A DNA stretch of 64,000 nucleotides from Pelagomonas calceolata (taxonomy: Eukaryota > Sar > Pelagophyceae > Pelagomonadales > Pelagomonadaceae). Both the position numbers and the translations under genes were made by a program. Shown here in pieces: positions 63,621 to 64,000 of the stretch (position 1 is the first letter of the stretch; every line of letters starts with the position of its first letter). Location: NCBI GenBank assembly GCA_918797485.1, contig CAKKNE010000001.1:3720001-3784000 (forward strand), written 5' to 3'. The notes beneath the pieces were generated by a model, which was given only the letters and a program-made list of their open reading frames with translations, made no database searches and was not told the origin of the DNA.

Positions 63621-64000
63621 ATGATGCTGAAGAGGGTAATTGCACTCGCCGGCGCGGCCACCGCGCTAGCCCCCCACGCCCTAACAAGAGGCCCGGCCCG
63701 CGCAAGACGGCGGCCCACCTGCGCGTCCTCGACCATCGACGACCTGGCGCGCGGCAAGGTCGTCACCGGCGACGGCACGAAGAGACCGCCGGTCTTCACG
63801 GTAGAACAGCTGCGACGCCTCGCGCGCACAAGAGAGACCATCGAGCGACGCTTCGAGGCGCCTGCGGTAGAAAGACCGGCCGAAGCCCAGCCCAAGGACG
63901 ATGCCGCGCCTCTCAGTAACGAGGAGCTCGCGGCCTGGTTCGCCCCGCCCGTCGACGGCGTCGACACGAAGCGCGAGGAGATCAATGGAGCAGCTTCGTA
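63621..64000 (+). CDS. Plastid-type protein, 3' part outside window
   Basis: From tandem ATGs at 63621/63624 the frame stays open for 126 codons to the right edge. The N-terminus MMLKRVIALAGAATALAPHA then an Arg-rich stretch fits a stramenopile plastid presequence (A-L-A-P at the cleavage site). The visible mature part includes STIDDLARGKVVTGDGTKRP, FTVEQLRRLARTRETIERRF and LSNEELAAWFAPPVDGVD. No domain can be named from this fragment. A degenerate CTAG-ended element lies about 110 bp upstream. Confidence 0.65.
   Translation, partial: MMLKRVIALAGAATALAPHALTRGPARARRRPTCASSTIDDLARGKVVTGDGTKRPPVFTVEQLRRLARTRETIERRFEAPAVERPAEAQPKDDAAPLSNEELAAWFAPPVDGVDTKREEINGAAS

Noticed and set aside
1-64000. 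tRNA, rRNA, CRISPR arrays, LTR or viral remnants
   Set aside because: Looked for cloverleaf boxes, spaced direct repeats, and polymerase or capsid motifs by eye; none was convincing.

Overview
This window reads as nuclear DNA of a small GC-rich alga, most likely a pelagophyte (Aureococcus/Pelagomonas-like stramenopile). The reasons are: about 34 tightly packed, mostly single-exon genes on both strands; several N-termini of the stramenopile plastid type (signal peptide ending A/F-x-P); and two short intron-transposons ('introners') with the inverted ends, 8-bp target duplication and co-opted splice site described for Aureococcus. Species is inferred, not proven.

Left part (1-7 kb): a coiled-coil gene running off the left edge, an ankyrin gene, a possible cilium-associated gene divergent from a kinesin, and a plastid-type acetyltransferase whose stop codon overlaps the kinesin stop. 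Centre-left (7.2-26.2 kb): one uninterrupted 19-kb reading frame for a 6335-residue protein, made of about 64 alternating beta-rich modules (two types, A and B) with Tudor/SH3-like inserts in some B modules. It has no signal peptide or membrane segment that I can see. This is the standout object.

Middle (26-43 kb): a J-protein interrupted by an introner, an F-box protein, an unknown gene split by a 467-bp hAT-like transposon with perfect 8-bp target duplications, an exostosin-like transferase, an organellar TrmB, a probable thylakoid-lumen ascorbate peroxidase, a 2162-residue WW-TPR-IQ-C2-LRR protein, a zinc-ribbon gene lying 2 bp from a JmjC hydroxylase gene, and a type II glycosyltransferase.

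Right part (43-64 kb): a cupin-type oxygenase with an introner, a tiny plastid-type protein whose start lies in an introner core, a spliced gene with a SUMO-like tail, an ER-type ankyrin protein ending in RDEL, a poly-serine protein, a second J-protein, a GH130-like propeller, a SUN-domain protein, a PLAC8 protein, an AspH-like protein lacking one expected histidine, a Cys-rich type I membrane protein, two unknown genes, a TPT/SLC35-type transporter, a FAM177-like protein and a plastid-type gene running off the right edge.

Two intergenic motif classes recur. One is a 20-22 bp element with CTAG at both ends (left end CTAGCG, right end usually AYACTAG), found at least eleven times just upstream of genes. 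The other is GGCAGCC/GGCTGCC, clustered near start codons and also present in many 5' regions that lack the first. No tRNA, rRNA, CRISPR array or viral element was recognised.
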